Assembly: GCA_963920525.1 (NCBI GenBank)
Contig: OY986438.1
Location: 76,332,060-76,396,059 of the forward strand
Direction of reading: 5' to 3'
DNA length: 64,000 nt
From: Dichetophora obliterata
Lineage: Eukaryota; Arthropoda; Insecta; Diptera; Sciomyzidae
Positions 1 to 11,639 of this stretch are shown piece by piece. Below the pieces are notes generated by a model. That model worked only from the letters and a program-made list of their open reading frames with translations, ran no database searches and was not told the DNA's origin. The position numbers were made by a program, and so were the translations under genes. Positions within the stretch are counted from its first letter, which is position 1; each line of letters starts with the position of its first letter.

Positions 1-202
1 AATAATAATGATAATAATAATGATAATAATAATGATAATAATAATGATAATAATAATGATAATAATAATGATAATAATAATGATAATAATAATGATAATA
101 ATAATGATGATAAAAATGATAATAATAATGATAATGATTATGATAATGATAATGATAATGATAATGATAATGATAATGATAATGATAATGATAATGACAA
201 TG

Positions 203-262
<60 letters not shown>

Positions 263-868
263 TTGATAATAATAATGATAATAATAATGATAATAATAAT
301 GATAATAATAATGATAATAATAATGATAATAATAATGATAATAATAATGATAATAATAATGATAATAATAATGATAATAATAATGATGATAATAATGATA
401 ATAATAATGATAATAATAATGATAATAATAATGATAATAATAATCATAATAATAATGATAGTAATAATGATAATAATAATGATAATAATAATGATAATAA
501 TAATGATAATAATAATGATAATAATAATGATAATAATAATGATAGTAATAATGATAATAATAATGATAGTAATAATGATAATAATAATGATAATAATAAT
601 GATAATAATTATGATAATAATAATGATAATAATAATGATAATAATAATGATAATAATAATGATAATAATAATGATAATAATAATGATAATAATAATGATA
701 ATAATAATGATAATAATAATGATAATAATAATGATAATAATAATGATAATAATAATGATAATAATAATGATAATAATAATGATAATAATAATGATAATAA
801 TAATGATAATAATAATGATAATAATAATGATAATAATGATAATAATAATAATGATAATAATAATAATT
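1..868. repeat. 12-mer microsatellite (ATAATAATAATG type)
   Basis: Near-perfect tandem repeat of a 12-base unit made of three ATA/ATT-like triplets and one ATG triplet. From about 123 to 260 the unit shortens to a 6-mer (aatgat). Scattered single-base variants (gtaata, attatg, catcat) mark older units. The long open frame it yields (Ile/Met only) is a product of the absence of stops in the repeat, not a gene. The array may begin before the window. Confidence 0.97.
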
Positions 869-1620
869 GCATTATTATTACCTTTTCAATAATTCGCTGT
901 GTGTGGTCCGTATTGCGTTGTTTCTGCTGCTGCCTTTGTTCCCTTCTTGCTTGCAATTTTTTTTATTTAAATTTTATAATGAAAAAATATAAACTAAAAA
1001 GCAAAGATTGCTTTTATTATAAAAAAATTTAAGTATTTTTGTATTTAAAAAAAAAAAATTCTTAGAAGTAAACTTACTACAGTTTTCATCACAAACCTTT
1101 TATAATTATTTTAATTGAAATAAATACAATTGCTATCGAATGCATATTATGCAGTTTATTTTAATGTAGATATTCTTTAGTTAAATAAATGTATGTAAAC
1201 AACTACTTACTACATGCAACTACTTCGTGTAGTATTAATTATTTAAATGTAAATTCAGTAAAAATATATTGAATAACTACATATGTATTCAAAAATAAAA
1301 CTACATATATACGAAGTAAATACACATTGTGTAGTAAATTTTACTACAGTATTTTTTTGAGTGCATATAAGAAAAAAAAAAGCACAATTTTTTCAGGCCA
1401 ATTTTTACAATTTTGGACCACTTTAATTTGTGGAAATTTTTCCGGATTTGGACTAAGACGGTCTTAATACATATGAATAAAAAATATAAAATTTGAGTTT
1501 TCACTATTCTTCAATTATGCCAATCATTTACTTAAATCAAGTAATAACAGTTTAATAAATGTCATATATTGCAGAACACGATGCACATTCAACATACTAA
1601 ATTCCGAATCTACGAATATA
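869..1620. other. AT-rich stretch, nothing identified
   Basis: No coding region, terminal repeat or RNA gene recognised. It contains poly(A)/poly(T) runs and a few repeats of act-act-like pentamers near 1200-1350. Confidence 0.6.
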
Positions 1621-1899
1621 ATGGAAACACCATTCCAAAGTGTGTCTCCAACGCACGAAGTGGAACCACCAAACGATGTCTCACCAATGCAGACCAAGAG
1701 AATACGAAATCATAAGAATGAAATGCATACTCAATTTTCTGAGGCTGTTAATACATTTAAACAGTTCTGCAGTACACGTTCGGATGCACCTAGTGGAAAT
1801 GAAGAAATAACTTCATTCGCGAATGTTAAGGCGAATTTACACGATTCACTATCATTTTTCACTTTGGATGAATCATCTGATTTGAAAAATGTAAATTGA
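1621..1899 (+). CDS. Small hypothetical ORF, possibly accessory protein of the adjacent Harbinger relic
   Basis: An ATG-initiated frame of 92 residues, polar and acidic, with no domain I can name. It contains a serine/threonine-rich half and ends in LKNVN. It lies upstream of and convergent with the PIF/Harbinger transposase relic at 3112-5305. Harbinger elements carry a second, divergent or convergent DNA-binding (Myb/MADF-like) ORF, so this could be its remnant, but no MADF or Myb signature is visible. It could equally be a chance frame or an exon of an unrelated broken gene. Confidence 0.25.
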   Translation: METPFQSVSPTHEVEPPNDVSPMQTKRIRNHKNEMHTQFSEAVNTFKQFCSTRSDAPSGNEEITSFANVKANLHDSLSFFTLDESSDLKNVN

Positions 1900-2192
1900 G
1901 TTTCATCTTTAAAATGAAGATGATTGTCATCCACGTTGAACAGTGAAAGAAGTAGAAGGTCTTCCTACTTTTGATGAAAGTGAAAGCAAATCGAACTGAT
2001 GTATCATTCGAACTGAAAAACAATTGAAAGGTGTTAACATAACTTCAAGCAGAAAGTTTAAATTTTTTTTATTTAATTGTTGAACGGCTTTTAGTAATTT
2101 AATTTTTTAAACGTCAATAAAATTAATTAACCAACGAATATATTTTAACGTTCAACACCGAATCATACACTTTGAATAATGTAAATTAAAAA

Positions 2193-2414
2193 TTGATCCA
2201 CTGTCATCGTTCAACGCTTACTATCATCGTTTTAAGTGAAATGTGTAAATTCGCCTTTATAAAAGCAAAACTTCAAAGATTTGAACAAGGCAATCTAAAC
2301 GATGCAATGCAGGACATGCTGTACTATTGCATAAGTATGGAGAAGTACCAAGAAGTCTTCTTTTCCAGCGTCCAAGCTTTTTTATACCCTAAACAAACCC
2401 ATATCGCACCTTAA
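2193..2414 (+). pseudogene. Open frame of unknown origin downstream of the small ORF
   Basis: A 73-codon frame lacking an ATG near its start; the segment from SEMCKFAFIK to the end looks protein-like (charged helix, Gln/Asp-rich). A polyadenylation-like AATAAA run follows at about 2748-2760. It may be a further piece of the same broken unit as 1621-1899. I do not recognise the family. Confidence 0.2.
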
Positions 2415-2625
2415 CAACAAAAAAGGCATGACTCAAAATGTCCAATTTGTTACTTTGTTTACGTCAAACTGTTCGTACATAAGCTGTATAAATTTTGTAA
2501 ATATTTTTTTCTCCTGCAAAAAATTTAAAATTTTGAGTTGTGCTCCTGTTGTAGTTAGGGTGCGATATTTATGTTTTTTATATCCTTGTTTCTTTCTTTG
2601 CCTTCATTAAAAAGTTATGAAAAAT

Positions 2626-2722
2626 TTTGTGATGAAAAGATCTCATATCGAACTCTGAGTTCCTTACTTTTCCTTAATTCAAAAATGATGAAAACATTTG
2701 TGATGAAAAGATCTCATATCCG
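2626..2722 (+). repeat. Direct duplication of ~22 bp, 70 bp apart
   Basis: The stretch tgtgatgaaaagatctcata occurs at about 2630 and again at about 2700, each preceded by an 'atgaaaa' context. It suggests a local 70-bp duplication just before an AATAAA-rich end. Confidence 0.7.
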
Positions 2723-2760
2723 TTACCTTAATATGAAGGAAACACTTAATAAAAAATAAA

Positions 2761-3111
2761 GTTCTGTAGTTTAGATTGTTTTATACGCATTCTTTATTAA
2801 AAACTATGTTATTTAATGCTGTAAGAATTTTCTTAACTCTAGATTTACATAAATTTAAATTTTTATTAATTATTTTTATGCCCGTATTAAGTAACAAAAA
2901 TTGAGATAGGGTTTTTTATATTAAGGTAGCGATATATTAATTTAATAATCATTCAATTATTTAATTCATCTCATAACTTTACTATTAATTATAAAAAAAA
3001 TATTATAATAAAAATGTTGAATTAATTTTTATTTAATTGAGATTTTATAGAAATAAAATAATGATAAGAGTTACTTGAAGAATAAATTTAATAAAATTAC
3101 GTAGTTGCTTT
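2761..3111. other. AT-rich stretch, nothing identified
   Basis: No gene or terminal repeat seen between the AATAAA-rich end at 2760 and the 3' end of the Harbinger transposase. Confidence 0.5.
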
Positions 3112-3659
3112 TTAATCATAGGGCCCGTATACAAAACGAACTACTGTATCTTGAAAAGAAACGGCTCCTTCGTTAACAAAATAATTTGCTTTTTCCCAAT
3201 CAACAAATAAGGGCGGACAATAACGATGATTGTAGTCATTCAGCATAATAAAATTATGCAAAGCTATACATGCTAAAACAACTTTTTACACGTTTTCTGG
3301 ATAACTCTCAATCGTGACGTGAAGTACACGCCACCTTGCCACGAGAATACCAAAAGCATTTTCGATTACTCGTCTCGCTCGCGATAGCCGATAATTGAAA
3401 ATTCTCTTTGTTCTTGACAGCTTCATGCCAAGAAACGGACTCATAAGGCTAGATTTTAGAGGGAAGGCAGCGTAACCAACAAAATAATAAAGAAAATCTT
3501 CTGTTGCTCTCTTTGTTAGTGGTTTGTTTGAAAGTAGCAGCAATTCGTACGCTAACAACGCTCTGCCAAATTCAGAGGCTTGGAAAATGCCTTAAAAAAT
3601 AAAATATATTAATAAAATATATAGTATAAAAGTTAAAAACATTTCAGTTTCCACACATA

Positions 3660-4590
3660 CAGGGTTGTCAATATTCGAAGCGCCCATCTGGCAACACTGT
3701 AACTTTCCGCAGTGATGCCAAATCGACTAATGACATACCGCGTTTGAAGCGTCATTCCAAGCAAATGTTTACAATGGAACAGTACACGCCACGCGAACGC
3801 TCTAAATTTGTTAAAATTTACATTCAACAAAACAAGTCAATAGTGAAAACTCAACTCAATGAGCGATGAAGCTCATTTTCAGTTGAACGGAACGAAACAA
3901 ACAAAATTGCCGTATTTATGCCACTGAAAATCCACAAGAGATTCAAGAGGTACCTCTTCACGATGCAAAAGTCACTGTTTGGTGCGGCGTTTGTGCTAAA
4001 ATGCTCATTGGGCCGTTCTTTTTCGAAGATGATAATGGCCACAGAGTTACTGTCAATCAGGAGCGTTATCGCGATATGATAAACAATTTTTTCATGCCAA
4101 TCGTTCGTCGAAAACGTATCAGGCACTACTGGTTTCAACAAGACGGCGCGCCACCACACACAAGCCGCACTACAATCGATTTTTTGAAGCAATTGTTCCC
4201 TGGCCGTTTGATGTCAAAAAATGGTGATTTCGATTGGCCGCCAAGATCACTAGATTTAACGCCTCCAGACTTCTTTTTGTGGGGTTATTTGAAATCAAAG
4301 GTTTACGTCAACAAGCCAAAGACCCTAGAAGAGCTGAAAACCAACATCCGTCAAGAAATAACCGCCATTCCCATCGAAATGTTGAAGAAAACCATGGAAA
4401 ATGCTGCAAAACGGGCACAACATGTCGTAGAGGCCAATGGCGACCATTTACGAGATATCTTATTCAAGAAATAATGCAAAAAAATCTACTTGAACCCAAT
4501 TAAATGATATTCATGACGGACAGACAAAAAATTGTGGTTTCTTTGATTTATTTAAAAATAAAGTGGGCGCTTCGAATATTGGCAACCCTG
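3660..4590 (+). mobile_element. Mariner-type DNA transposon, internally deleted, TA target duplication
   Basis: The 5' end cagggttgtcaatattcgaa is matched by the inverted 3' end with one difference in about 28 bases (gtcaat versus gccaat). TA dinucleotides flank both ends (3658-3659 and 4591-4592), the hallmark Tc1/mariner target duplication. At 931 bp it is shorter than a full mariner (usually ~1.3 kb) because the N-terminal DNA-binding part of the transposase is missing. It sits inside the Harbinger transposase frame, so it is younger than that element. Confidence 0.93.
3859..4474 (+). pseudogene. Mariner-type transposase, C-terminal catalytic part
   Basis: The frame starts within the core at MSDEAHFQLNG (the Asp of SDEAHF matches the first catalytic Asp of this group), has a one-base break near 3891, then continues NKQNCRIYATENP, VTVWCGVCAKM, WFQQDGAPPHTS (second Asp) and WPPRSLDLTPPDFFLWG (third acidic residue), ending at 4474. 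I count 36 residues between the second and third Asp, a spacing outside classical DD34D mariners. No helix-turn-helix N-terminus is present, so the copy is non-autonomous. It resembles the family of the fragment at 11640-12168. Confidence 0.88.
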
Positions 4591-5305
4591 TACTTGCATC
4601 ACTGTGTCTTCCATAGCTACCAACGCTGACAGAAGTAAACATGTAGTTAGCATCACATGTTGCCATCAGGACCACGCTAAAAAACTTCTTGTTATTATAA
4701 AAAAAGGATCCAGATTTTTTTGGGCAAGTTATGGCTATATGCTTGCCGTCGATGGCACTGACACAGTTTGGCATATTCCATAGCTTTTCAAAGTCGTCGG
4801 TGTTTCACTCACATATGTTGGAGACAGTACTTGCCATAAGATATCACAAGTTTCTAAAATAATACTTCTAGCTATCGTTTTGCCAAATTTTAAAGCTCCA
4901 CGCAAGGGATTGATGTGACATTCCGTGCGCTAGATATCTTTAAGAACAAAAACGCACTTATTTTATATTTAATAAATCCATAATTATAACTTAAAATAGT
5001 GTTAAAGGAAGTCTTTCTTCTGGGCTGATTGGCTCACGTATCAAATTTTTTTTTAAGTAATTTTTTATTTTATTTAAAAGTAAATTATAAATAGTTGGAG
5101 TCATCCTCGCATGAATGAAGAACTGCTCCGGATCTTTTTCCTTCGTTTTCAAAAAAATGCGCTGAAAATATCCACCACTTCTCCTGTCTAGATTGATTGG
5201 GCGCACACTCCAACGTCGCACTCGATTGGTATTGTTGATTATTTTTTCATAATTTAAGCGAATATATAAAAACATAATAAAAGCAATACAATAGTCTGCG
5301 TCCAT

Positions 5306-6714
5306 TTTAAGTTTTGTTTACTTTCACCAAAAATTAAAGAACAGTAATTTTTAATAACGATTTGACATTCATTGCCGCCTATTATAATTGCTCTAACGTT
5401 TTCTTACATTACGTCCCGTCAAGATGACAGTTGACAACATTACGTTACTTTACATTATAACTGGACCTTTAGGCCGTGAACATTTTTGTCAATTGCCTGG
5501 AAATTTTTTGATGACTAGGAAGCTCTTTCAATTTCCAGTTTTTTTCTTTACCCAAGAAAACAACAACAAATTTGTCCGTGTTCGCTACGTGTGACATGCA
5601 CCATATTCATTCTCTCGCTCTCAGAACGAACATTTTTGATTGCTGATTGAAATATACACATATTACACGATGTCTGCACGGCGAAGAATAGGAGTTTCAG
5701 ACGATCATACATGTACGATGATTTGGGCATGCTCGACGACATGTACGATCATTCGAAAGCAAATGAGACAGTCGGACCGACATGTGGGACGAAAATCAAA
5801 AATTTTTTTGAAAAAGCACAAACAGGAAAAATTGTTTTGTTGAACAAATTTTAATAAGCCTATTCACAGTCTTCGCTGCGTCCGAAAGCGCCATCAAACG
5901 CGTCACGCTGGATATACAACAGGAACAAAAGGTCGATGACAAATGCGAGTTGGTCTATGAGACATTTCGCCAATCTGGATAGTGTCGTCCAATTATTCGA
6001 ACAGGCAATCAACAGGCACACTAAATTCATGTGCTGGCAGTGAAAGAAGAAATCTTAAGAAAATTTATTATGTAGCATGAAAAGTAAACGCAGAAGTAGT
6101 TACAGAACGATGCTGCATTTGGAGAGCATACTTGTGCATATTCTCACATGCAATCTTTTGACGACGCTGACATTTTATATTATTAAAAAAACGAACTTAA
6201 AAATGCAATCAGCGAAATTCTGATTTGCATAAATTTTGATGGCGCTCGGAAGACTTCTATCGATTTCGTCTAGCCTGAAATATGAATAATTTATAAATGC
6301 ACATAAATAAAAGTAACTTGTTCTTAACTTGTAATTTTATTTAATTTTCTTTTTCTTCTATAACTGGTTTGTACTATTTCTTCATTTGATTTTCTTATTT
6401 TAAAAAACATCTTGGCTCTAAATAATAATTTCTTAGCTTTTATATCGCAGTTAATCTTTTCGGCGAGATCGCAATGCATTTTTATGTACTTCGCTGTTAT
6501 CAATAGCCATCCCCGTTAACTTCATCAAATATTTTTTGCATGGACTTCATGTGTTCCATTGTTTCCGCAGTCTTGGTTAAGCCTATACGACAGAATATAT
6601 TAAAATTGAAAACGATTTTTCAATTCTGCACGAAGCATTTTAAGTGCTTTGGGGATTTGCAGGATGCCTGTTTAAAAAAAATGTTGTATGAGTTTAAATT
6701 ACAGTATGCGGCGG
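5306..6714. other. Unassigned sequence between Harbinger and P-element relics
   Basis: No protein-coding frame recognised. The stretch around 5680-5800 contains several copies of short (c)atgtacgat(ca) words and a segment (gacagtcggaccgacatgtg ... aaaatcaaaaatttttt) that is similar to 10575-10655, so both are probably copies of one dispersed repeat. At 5856 the words gcctattcacagt resemble the terminal repeat of the MITE at 9220. Confidence 0.5.
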
Positions 6715-8569
6715 TTCCTTTTCTGAAATGGCATTAAGTTCTTCTTTCCAATAACTCTCATGCTGGACATCATTTCGGCCATTTCGTCGAGTATTTTGTC
6801 TTGAACGTCGAGAGCCAAACCTTAAGCATGAGTTCTTTTGCTGGTGTCAGGTGTTGGAACCCTCACGTTCCAAAACCAGTCGTTGGCCTACATGAAATGA
6901 AGGATTGCAGTATTATATAAATCACCATTCATTTACATCATTATTACAGTTTTAAATAATCGTGTGCATTCATCCCAATTTGTCCATCAAGAAAATCTAG
7001 ACTGGCTGCTCTGGTTACTGCGATAGCGTTTGTATGTGAAAAAAGTTTTGTGGCTAATTTCACTTTTTGGCGCTGAGATTCTACTACATTGAGCATTTTT
7101 GACGAGATCTTATGAGTTATAGTTAGATAGAAAGATGTAGCTGCAAGTAGCTCACAAACTAATTTTTTCTGTACTGGTACACCATTTAATAAAAATCCTT
7201 TGTCCAGAAAATGGTTCCTCAATAATTTTAATAAATGCGGTACATCCGCAAACACAAAAATTTTATCATTGTTATTGATAAACCTGAAATAAACGCACAC
7301 AAATGTTATTGTTTAAACCTCTGAAATGAAAATAAAAATTTCTGGTATGAAAATATAAATTTTATGTGTTAATTCTGTTAAATGTTACCATTGTTTTTCC
7401 ATATCAACAATGAGCTCAGTCAACAGTCCCTGATTTCCACCTCCTTAATCGCATACAACAGCAACAACATGATAGCCGCATTCTCATATTTTCTTAAGTA
7501 TGTTCAAGAATATGTTTTTGCTCATTTTGCAGTCCATTTATATATCAATCCTAAGTAATAAAGTAAATATATGAAATAACAATTTTTACTTTTGCGGACC
7601 ATTTTTGTAGAGTGCTGACCGAAGAAAGTGGAAAATTTTTTTCGCAAAAGTCGGTATGCTTTTGCGCTAATGAAATGCAGTGTAATGGAGTAAGCAATGT
7701 CTTCCTCCTTGCATGTTTGCCTCTTCAGACAATTCTTTAATTTATGGATCTGTTCTTTTGTAAAAATGTTACCTAGTTTTTCCTCCAAATTATCCCTTTC
7801 AAACTCTGCCTTTTGAAGTCCAAGTTTCAATACCCTCATCTGTTAGCACATTTCTTCATTTTATTTTTTGATAGCAAAATTTTCTAACTGTAGCTTTAAT
7901 CTATTAAGTATTTTTAAGTATATGAAATAAGGAGAAATCTTCCAAATACATACAGTTTTTTTTTCCAAACATTTAATTTTGCTTTTAATGTCTTCGTAAC
8001 TTGTATTTGCTGCAACAATTGTGCTGGAAACACCACGATCGGAACTTTTGTCCACTTTAACCACTGTTCTATACGAGTTTGTAGCAGCTCCACGGTCGGA
8101 ACTTCTATTCGCTGCAGCAGAAAAGTTTCCTTTGTTTTCATCGACTGAGCAAGGAGTTACAACAACTACATTTGGCTCATCTAGTAATGCGTTTATTATT
8201 TATTTTCTGAGTGATGGGTCCATTCCGCTAGAAAAGTTTTCAACATCATCATCATCTGATTTTGAGTTTGGTACTGATGGAATCGTTCAAGTTTCCGGGC
8301 CTTGCACATTGTCCTAGAAATTCACAATATTTTTATGTTGTTAGACTTGATAGCCATATTTACATACCCATTTCAAATTGAATACTTCTTGTAATATCTT
8401 CTGCAATGAAATGCTTGTAACAAACCCGTTCAATTGTAACGTTTATAATTCGTTTTTAGTTGCAGAAAGCAACCCATTTTTGTTGCAAGTTAGTGTCCTT
8501 CGGAAAGCGAAAAAAACAAACTTTTTTGCATCTATTGGAGCTTTTGCAACCATATACTGCACATCTCAT
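6715..8569 (-). pseudogene. P-element transposase relic (THAP, coiled coil, RNase H/GTP-binding parts)
   Basis: Minus strand from an ATG at 8569. The first exon encodes a THAP (C2CH) domain: MRCAVYGC with the first two Cys, FFRFPKD, W, then VCYKHF with C-x2-H; one in-frame stop lies after VAFCN. A 54-nt GT-AG gap (8367-8314) follows, where Drosophila P also has its first intron. Next come a Glu/Lys coiled coil (about 8140-7860), KLKNCLKRQTCKEEDIAYSI (HTH-like region, 7522-7839), CGYHVVAVVCD near the second Asp, FVFADVPHLLKLLRNHF and RQKVKLATKLFSHTNA (6944-7300), and finally NDWF, LDVQDKILDEMAEMM and MPFQK down to about 6720. Order and wording fit canonical P transposase. Multiple stops and frame breaks show it is dead; the C-terminal region and TIRs are not recognised. 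Confidence 0.85.
8314..8367 (-). other. Likely intron of the P-element transposase
   Basis: On the minus strand the THAP exon ends with a GTATGTAAAT donor and the next exon begins after a TTTCTAG acceptor. Length is 54 nt, close to the short first intron of the Drosophila P element, and it lies at the matching place after the THAP domain. A second possible GT-AG gap of about 60 nt lies at 6890-6950. Confidence 0.7.
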
Positions 8570-8605
8570 TGTTAATATTTTACAATTTTCTAATTAAAAT
8601 TTAAA

Positions 8606-8686
8606 GCATGTGATAGACTTTTATAGGAAAAGTTCAGAAAGTTCTATCCTCTAGTATCTCATGAAATGACAGAGGATATCACATGC
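8606..8686. repeat. 11-bp inverted repeat upstream of the THAP exon
   Basis: agcatgtgata at 8606-8616 is exactly inverted at 8676-8686 (tatcacatgct). P elements carry 11-bp internal inverted repeats outside the coding region; whether this is the counterpart is unproven because here both arms lie on one side of the gene. Confidence 0.45.
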
Positions 8687-9219
8687 TATACAGATATAAA
8701 ATGTATGCCAGTTTCACACTCACTTTAGTCAATTCCGTAAGATAGGGTTTGCATGCTCTTTCCTTCTAACTAAAAATAAGATAAGATAAGATACTGAAAG
8801 ATTACATGGAAACTCACAGTTTCAAAAAAAAAAAAAAAAAAAATAATTTTTTCCGTATTGTTAGCAAAGCCGCAGAGGGTTGCTAGTTTTAAATAAATAC
8901 ATAATTTTATTATTTTTACAGTACTTTACGACTTCTATTCAGTCCATTTGTTAACTTCAATTTACTTTATTCACGTAATTGTCACGTAACAAAAATTCAC
9001 TTTTTTCAATTACAGAAAATAAAAAGTAGTGCGGTCGGGGACTCCCGTCAGGAACGAAGTTCCTTACGCTTTTTCTTCAAATCCGAATGTAATTCTAAAT
9101 AAAATATGTATATTTTTATTTTTTGTATTACTTATTATTTTAAATAATATTTTTTAAGGCAAATTATATAGTTTTATTTAATATTTTAGGAAAAACAATT
9201 TATATATTGTAAGTTTATA
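8687..9219. other. Gap with poly(A) tract, nothing identified
   Basis: Contains a 20-base poly(A) run at about 8824-8843 and a GC-richer word cluster at 9030-9075 (gtgcggtcggggactcccgt). Terminal repeats of the P relic could lie here, but no matching partner was found. Confidence 0.4.
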
Positions 9220-9540
9220 AGGCTATTCACAGTTTGAATATGATTGTCTGCTATTTGTACGATTTGTTATGTGTACGCCTACTTACGTAACTGTATTTTG
9301 CTTTGTTGTTGTTTTGCATGCAAACTCAAATACGCAAACACGCGTAAATTAAAGTAGCCCTTGGAAGTGTTTTTTGTACCTGGTATTTTTATGATCTATC
9401 TACAGCCGCATAATCACATACATCACAGAGTTGCAAAATGTTTTAACACGACAGTATCATGGCGTCGTTATGACAGTTTCAACAATAACAAATGCTAAAA
9501 ATACGATTTGTTAAATGTACGCTTAAACTGTGAATAGCCT
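9220..9540. mobile_element. MITE with perfect 18-bp terminal inverted repeats, TA target duplication
   Basis: The left end aggctattcacagttt is exactly inverted at the right end (aaactgtgaatagcct), and TA flanks both sides (9218-9219, 9541-9542). Internal words (acgatttgtta, tgtacgc) are also inverted between the two halves (9258-9280 versus 9503-9522), so the two arms can fold back. No coding capacity. A one-sided similar end occurs at 5856. Confidence 0.85.
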
Positions 9541-10104
9541 TAAGAAAAAAATCGTGTTAATTGAAGTAATCTAATAATATTTTGAAAGAAACATAACAAA
9601 TTCATGAACACTAATTGCATATCTATTGAAACTAAAAAAAAAAAATTAAAAATAAATAATAAATAATTGAATACATAAAATAATGCCCCATATATAACCA
9701 ATCCCTATTTGAATTAATTAGCTAATTTCGTTTTATATTTTATAGTAAATATGAATAATATGAATAAAATTGTATAAAAAATGCAAAAAGAATTTTTCTT
9801 AAGTAAATTAACGAAAATGTACACCGAACATGTTTGGCTAGCATAACCACGGCAAACCGGGAATATTTTTTTGAGTTTTCAAACAATCGTTGATGTACGA
9901 CGACTTTATTTCATTGCGGGTTCTCAAATAGAACACATCGGTATAATGGCCGAACAATTTTTAAATGAACTTACAATTTAGCAGTGATTTTCCAAATTTT
10001 AGAAAATTTTTTATATATTTAATTACTTATATAAAAAATTTAATGATTTGATATTTTCTATTAATTTTTCCGCTTCGTTGCTGTTCACCCGCTGACGCTT
10101 TTAA
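9541..10104. other. AT-rich stretch, nothing identified
   Basis: No gene, terminal repeat or tandem repeat recognised between the two MITEs. Confidence 0.5.
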
Positions 10105-10553
10105 CACACTGTCTGCACTTACTATATTTGATTGCATGCGAACTGTCAAATTGAATTTCATGATATATATCTCAAGTGTAGGCCACATGAAATTGTTCAT
10201 ATCATGAAATTATATTTCAATAATATAATAAATAATAAATAATATAATAAATATTTCTTAAGATATATTTCATGAGATGAGCTGTCTGTTTTCAGTAAAA
10301 TATAGTAATTGTGTGCATTTTTAAGAACTTTTCAAGCAAAAAAAAATTGCGAAAGCATATAAAGAGTGAAAAAACATAAAATGGAATAGCGAATGGAAGA
10401 AATTATTAAGTTAATGAACTTTTATAAACAATTCCAAAAAGAAATTTCATGAGTTGAAGTGCCCACCTAACTATTATAGCATGAAATCTGGATATCATGA
10501 AATTTAATTTGACAGTTCACATGCAATCAAATATTGTAAGTGGAGACAGTGTG
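10105..10553. mobile_element. Foldback MITE, ~60-bp terminal inverted repeats, TAA target duplication
   Basis: The left end starts cacactgtctgcacttac and the right end is its inverted copy (gtaagtggagacagtgtg). The inverted similarity extends over some 60 bases (tttgattgcatg, gaactgtcaaatt, aatttcatgatat) with a few mismatches. TAA is found at both flanks (10102-10104 and 10554-10556), as in PIF/Harbinger-derived MITEs. The centre holds repeats of the word tttcatga. Non-coding. Confidence 0.88.
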
Positions 10554-11639
10554 TAATGAAATGAAAAAATGCAGCAAGTCGGACCGACTTGCATTCACAT
10601 GCTCAACACGTCGGTCTGACAGGTAGAAAAATCAAAATTTTTTGAGTTTTGTCCGACATGTCGCACAATGGGGTATTTTATGAGCTTTTATGGCTATAAT
10701 TAAAAAAAAATTGTTTGAGGTACCAACTTTTTTTATACCAGTTTAAAGATAATTAAATTCTGCGGCACTAACAACAAAAACTATTCACCTCACATTACTT
10801 GTTGAAAAGTTATCGCGGTTAAAAATCAACATTTTTTGAAATTTTTAAAATTTTTTAGTTTTTCAAAATATAATTTTATTAAAAAAAGATATTTGTGGAA
10901 AGTTTTTTTAATGGAACCTTCAACTCCGGGTAATTGTGGTTCTTACTGCATACAAACTTTTTTGAGTAAATGTTTAAAAAAGATATTTTTTTGTTGATCA
11001 AAAAATGTATTAAAAAACTAAGTTTTTTGTTATTTAAGTGGTGTTAAAGTGTTTTCTTTGTGCACCATTGTCATCTAATTGTGATTTTCTTTAAATATAG
11101 ACTGACCATAATAAGTAATTAAAATTTGGTTGTGCCATGTTTGCCTCTTCGAAATTAATTAAGCTTTTTGTAAGAGAACTCCAGTCGCTATAATCAAAAC
11201 AAGCAAGTGCAGACACCCACCAACAATGTAATGCAATGCAATGTTTTTTATTCCTTTTTGTTTTGTTATTCTTCTTAAGCTTTCGATGTTGGTGTGTGGT
11301 ATAGGCTGTACAGCTGACTTAAAAAATTAATTATTTTTGTAATGTATTCACTGCTTAAATGAAACCCATGTTATATTACTACATTTGAATTTTCTGTCCT
11401 AATTGATATTGATCTATTCTCTTACAATATGAAATACATATTATTTTTATTATTAAAAAAATAAAAGACGAATAAACTTAAAAACAAAATATTTTTAATG
11501 TAGCGTGTATTATTTGTCTTTAATGTAAAACAGTTTGAACCTTGCCGACAAGCCATTGTTGCATATGTTTGTGTTTAATTTGACAATAGTTTGTTTTGTC
11601 GTATACTCCTAAAGTATAATTGTGTTAAATGGGTATTCG
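10554..11639. other. Unassigned, AT-rich
   Basis: Contains a near-palindrome gcaagtcggaccgacttgc at 10574-10592 that belongs to the dispersed repeat also seen near 5760. The rest has no recognised coding or repeat structure. Confidence 0.45.

Larger units (their letters stand above)
3112..5305 (-). pseudogene. PIF/Harbinger transposase (DDE_Tnp_4 type), interrupted
   Basis: Reading on the minus strand, an ATG at 5305 begins a typical Harbinger N-terminal part (RRWSVRPIN, then GYFQRIF and an HTH-like segment ending PEERLPLTLF). The core follows with CVSAIDGKHIAI (first catalytic Asp region), FFSVVLMATCDANY (second Asp region) and VGSYGRHSDAS at about 4600-4775. The frame resumes beyond a mariner insertion with GIFQASEFGRALLAYE and RRVIENAFGILVARWR, then, after one in-frame TAA at about 3285, VVLACIALHNF, ending near 3112. 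Other breaks lie between 4775 and 4990. The element is dead. I found no convincing terminal inverted repeats. Family assignment is firm from motif order; exact ends are not. Confidence 0.85.

Noticed and set aside
8..956. Long open frames over the microsatellite on both strands
   Set aside because: Composition is Ile/Met or Leu/Ser only; they exist because the repeat lacks stops.
10574..10592. Near-palindrome gcaagtcggaccgacttgc as an operator or TE end
   Set aside because: Part of a dispersed repeat also near 5760; no partner end or gene next to it.
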